A DNA stretch of 13,090 nt from Myxococcota bacterium (GTDB lineage: Bacteria > Myxococcota > Polyangia > GCA-2747355 > JAKLHH01). A program made the position numbers and the translations under genes. The stretch is taken from contig JAKLHH010000078.1 of NCBI GenBank assembly GCA_022710245.1, positions 1 through 13,090 of the forward strand, read 5' to 3'. Shown here piece after piece: positions 12,995 through 13,090 of the stretch (position 1 is the first letter of the stretch; the number at the start of each line of letters is the position of its first letter). Under the pieces are notes generated by a model. The model made no database searches, was not told where the DNA came from, and saw only the letters and a list, made by a program, of their open reading frames with translations.

Positions 12995-13090
12995 TCAACC
13001 CACCGTCCTTCGACCTTGTTGGCGGAGGAGTGCCTGCGATCGGTCGCGGGAAGCTCGGCAGCGGCGTCCTGCGCCCGAACATCAGGCTGG

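Noticed and set aside
12995..13090. Possible gene start after the RCC1 gene (GTG near 13031, or a minus-strand frame)
   Set aside because: Too short to judge, ribosome site too close to the GTG, and no recognisable protein pattern.

Overview
The window comes from a very GC-rich bacterial chromosome, most likely a myxobacterium or close relative (Myxococcota). The best taxonomic clue is a C-terminal tail of MYXO-CTERM type (Gly-Cys, hydrophobic helix, Arg cluster) on the surface protein encoded at 4032-2557. The many predicted lipoproteins and the sigma-54-like promoters fit this, but the sequence alone does not prove it.

Left part (1-4032, minus strand): a four-gene operon in which every junction overlaps. 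Transcription runs from 4032 towards 1. It encodes a secreted beta-propeller/BACON-like protein with the MYXO-CTERM tail, an NAD(P)-dependent sugar epimerase/dehydratase-like protein, a second propeller that is a lipoprotein and paralogous to the first, and the N-terminal part of a probable outer-membrane barrel protein that runs off the window. The overlaps are 4, 4 and 14 bases, so translation is probably coupled.

Middle (about 4137-5977, plus strand): a compact two-gene cassette, visibly less GC-rich than its surroundings. It has a good sigma-70-like promoter and apparently leaderless translation. It encodes an unrecognised 132-residue protein overlapping (ATGA) a 469-residue protein with a C-terminal ImmA/IrrE metallopeptidase domain (HEIVH). 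This is a candidate toxin-antitoxin, defence or stress-response island. A gene-free stretch with small hairpins (5978-6256) separates it from a convergent gene for a large polytopic membrane protein with a TPR-like tail (8254-6257).

Right part (about 8400-13090, plus strand): genes for extracellular lipoproteins. A broken RCC1-type lipoprotein gene (about 8406-8643) precedes a CARDB + GH16-like lipoprotein (8839-10350). Next come a parallel beta-helix lipoprotein (10614-11639) and an intact seven-blade RCC1-type lipoprotein (11711-12994). The GH16-like and beta-helix genes share a duplicated control region: a GGTCGAC-N4-GTCGAC palindrome, a sigma-54-like GG-N10-GC promoter, and a near-identical ribosome-binding/start segment. 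This suggests one activator switches on both, perhaps for polysaccharide handling outside the cell. The last 96 bases (12995-13090) show no supportable feature. I saw no tRNA, rRNA, CRISPR array or transposase.
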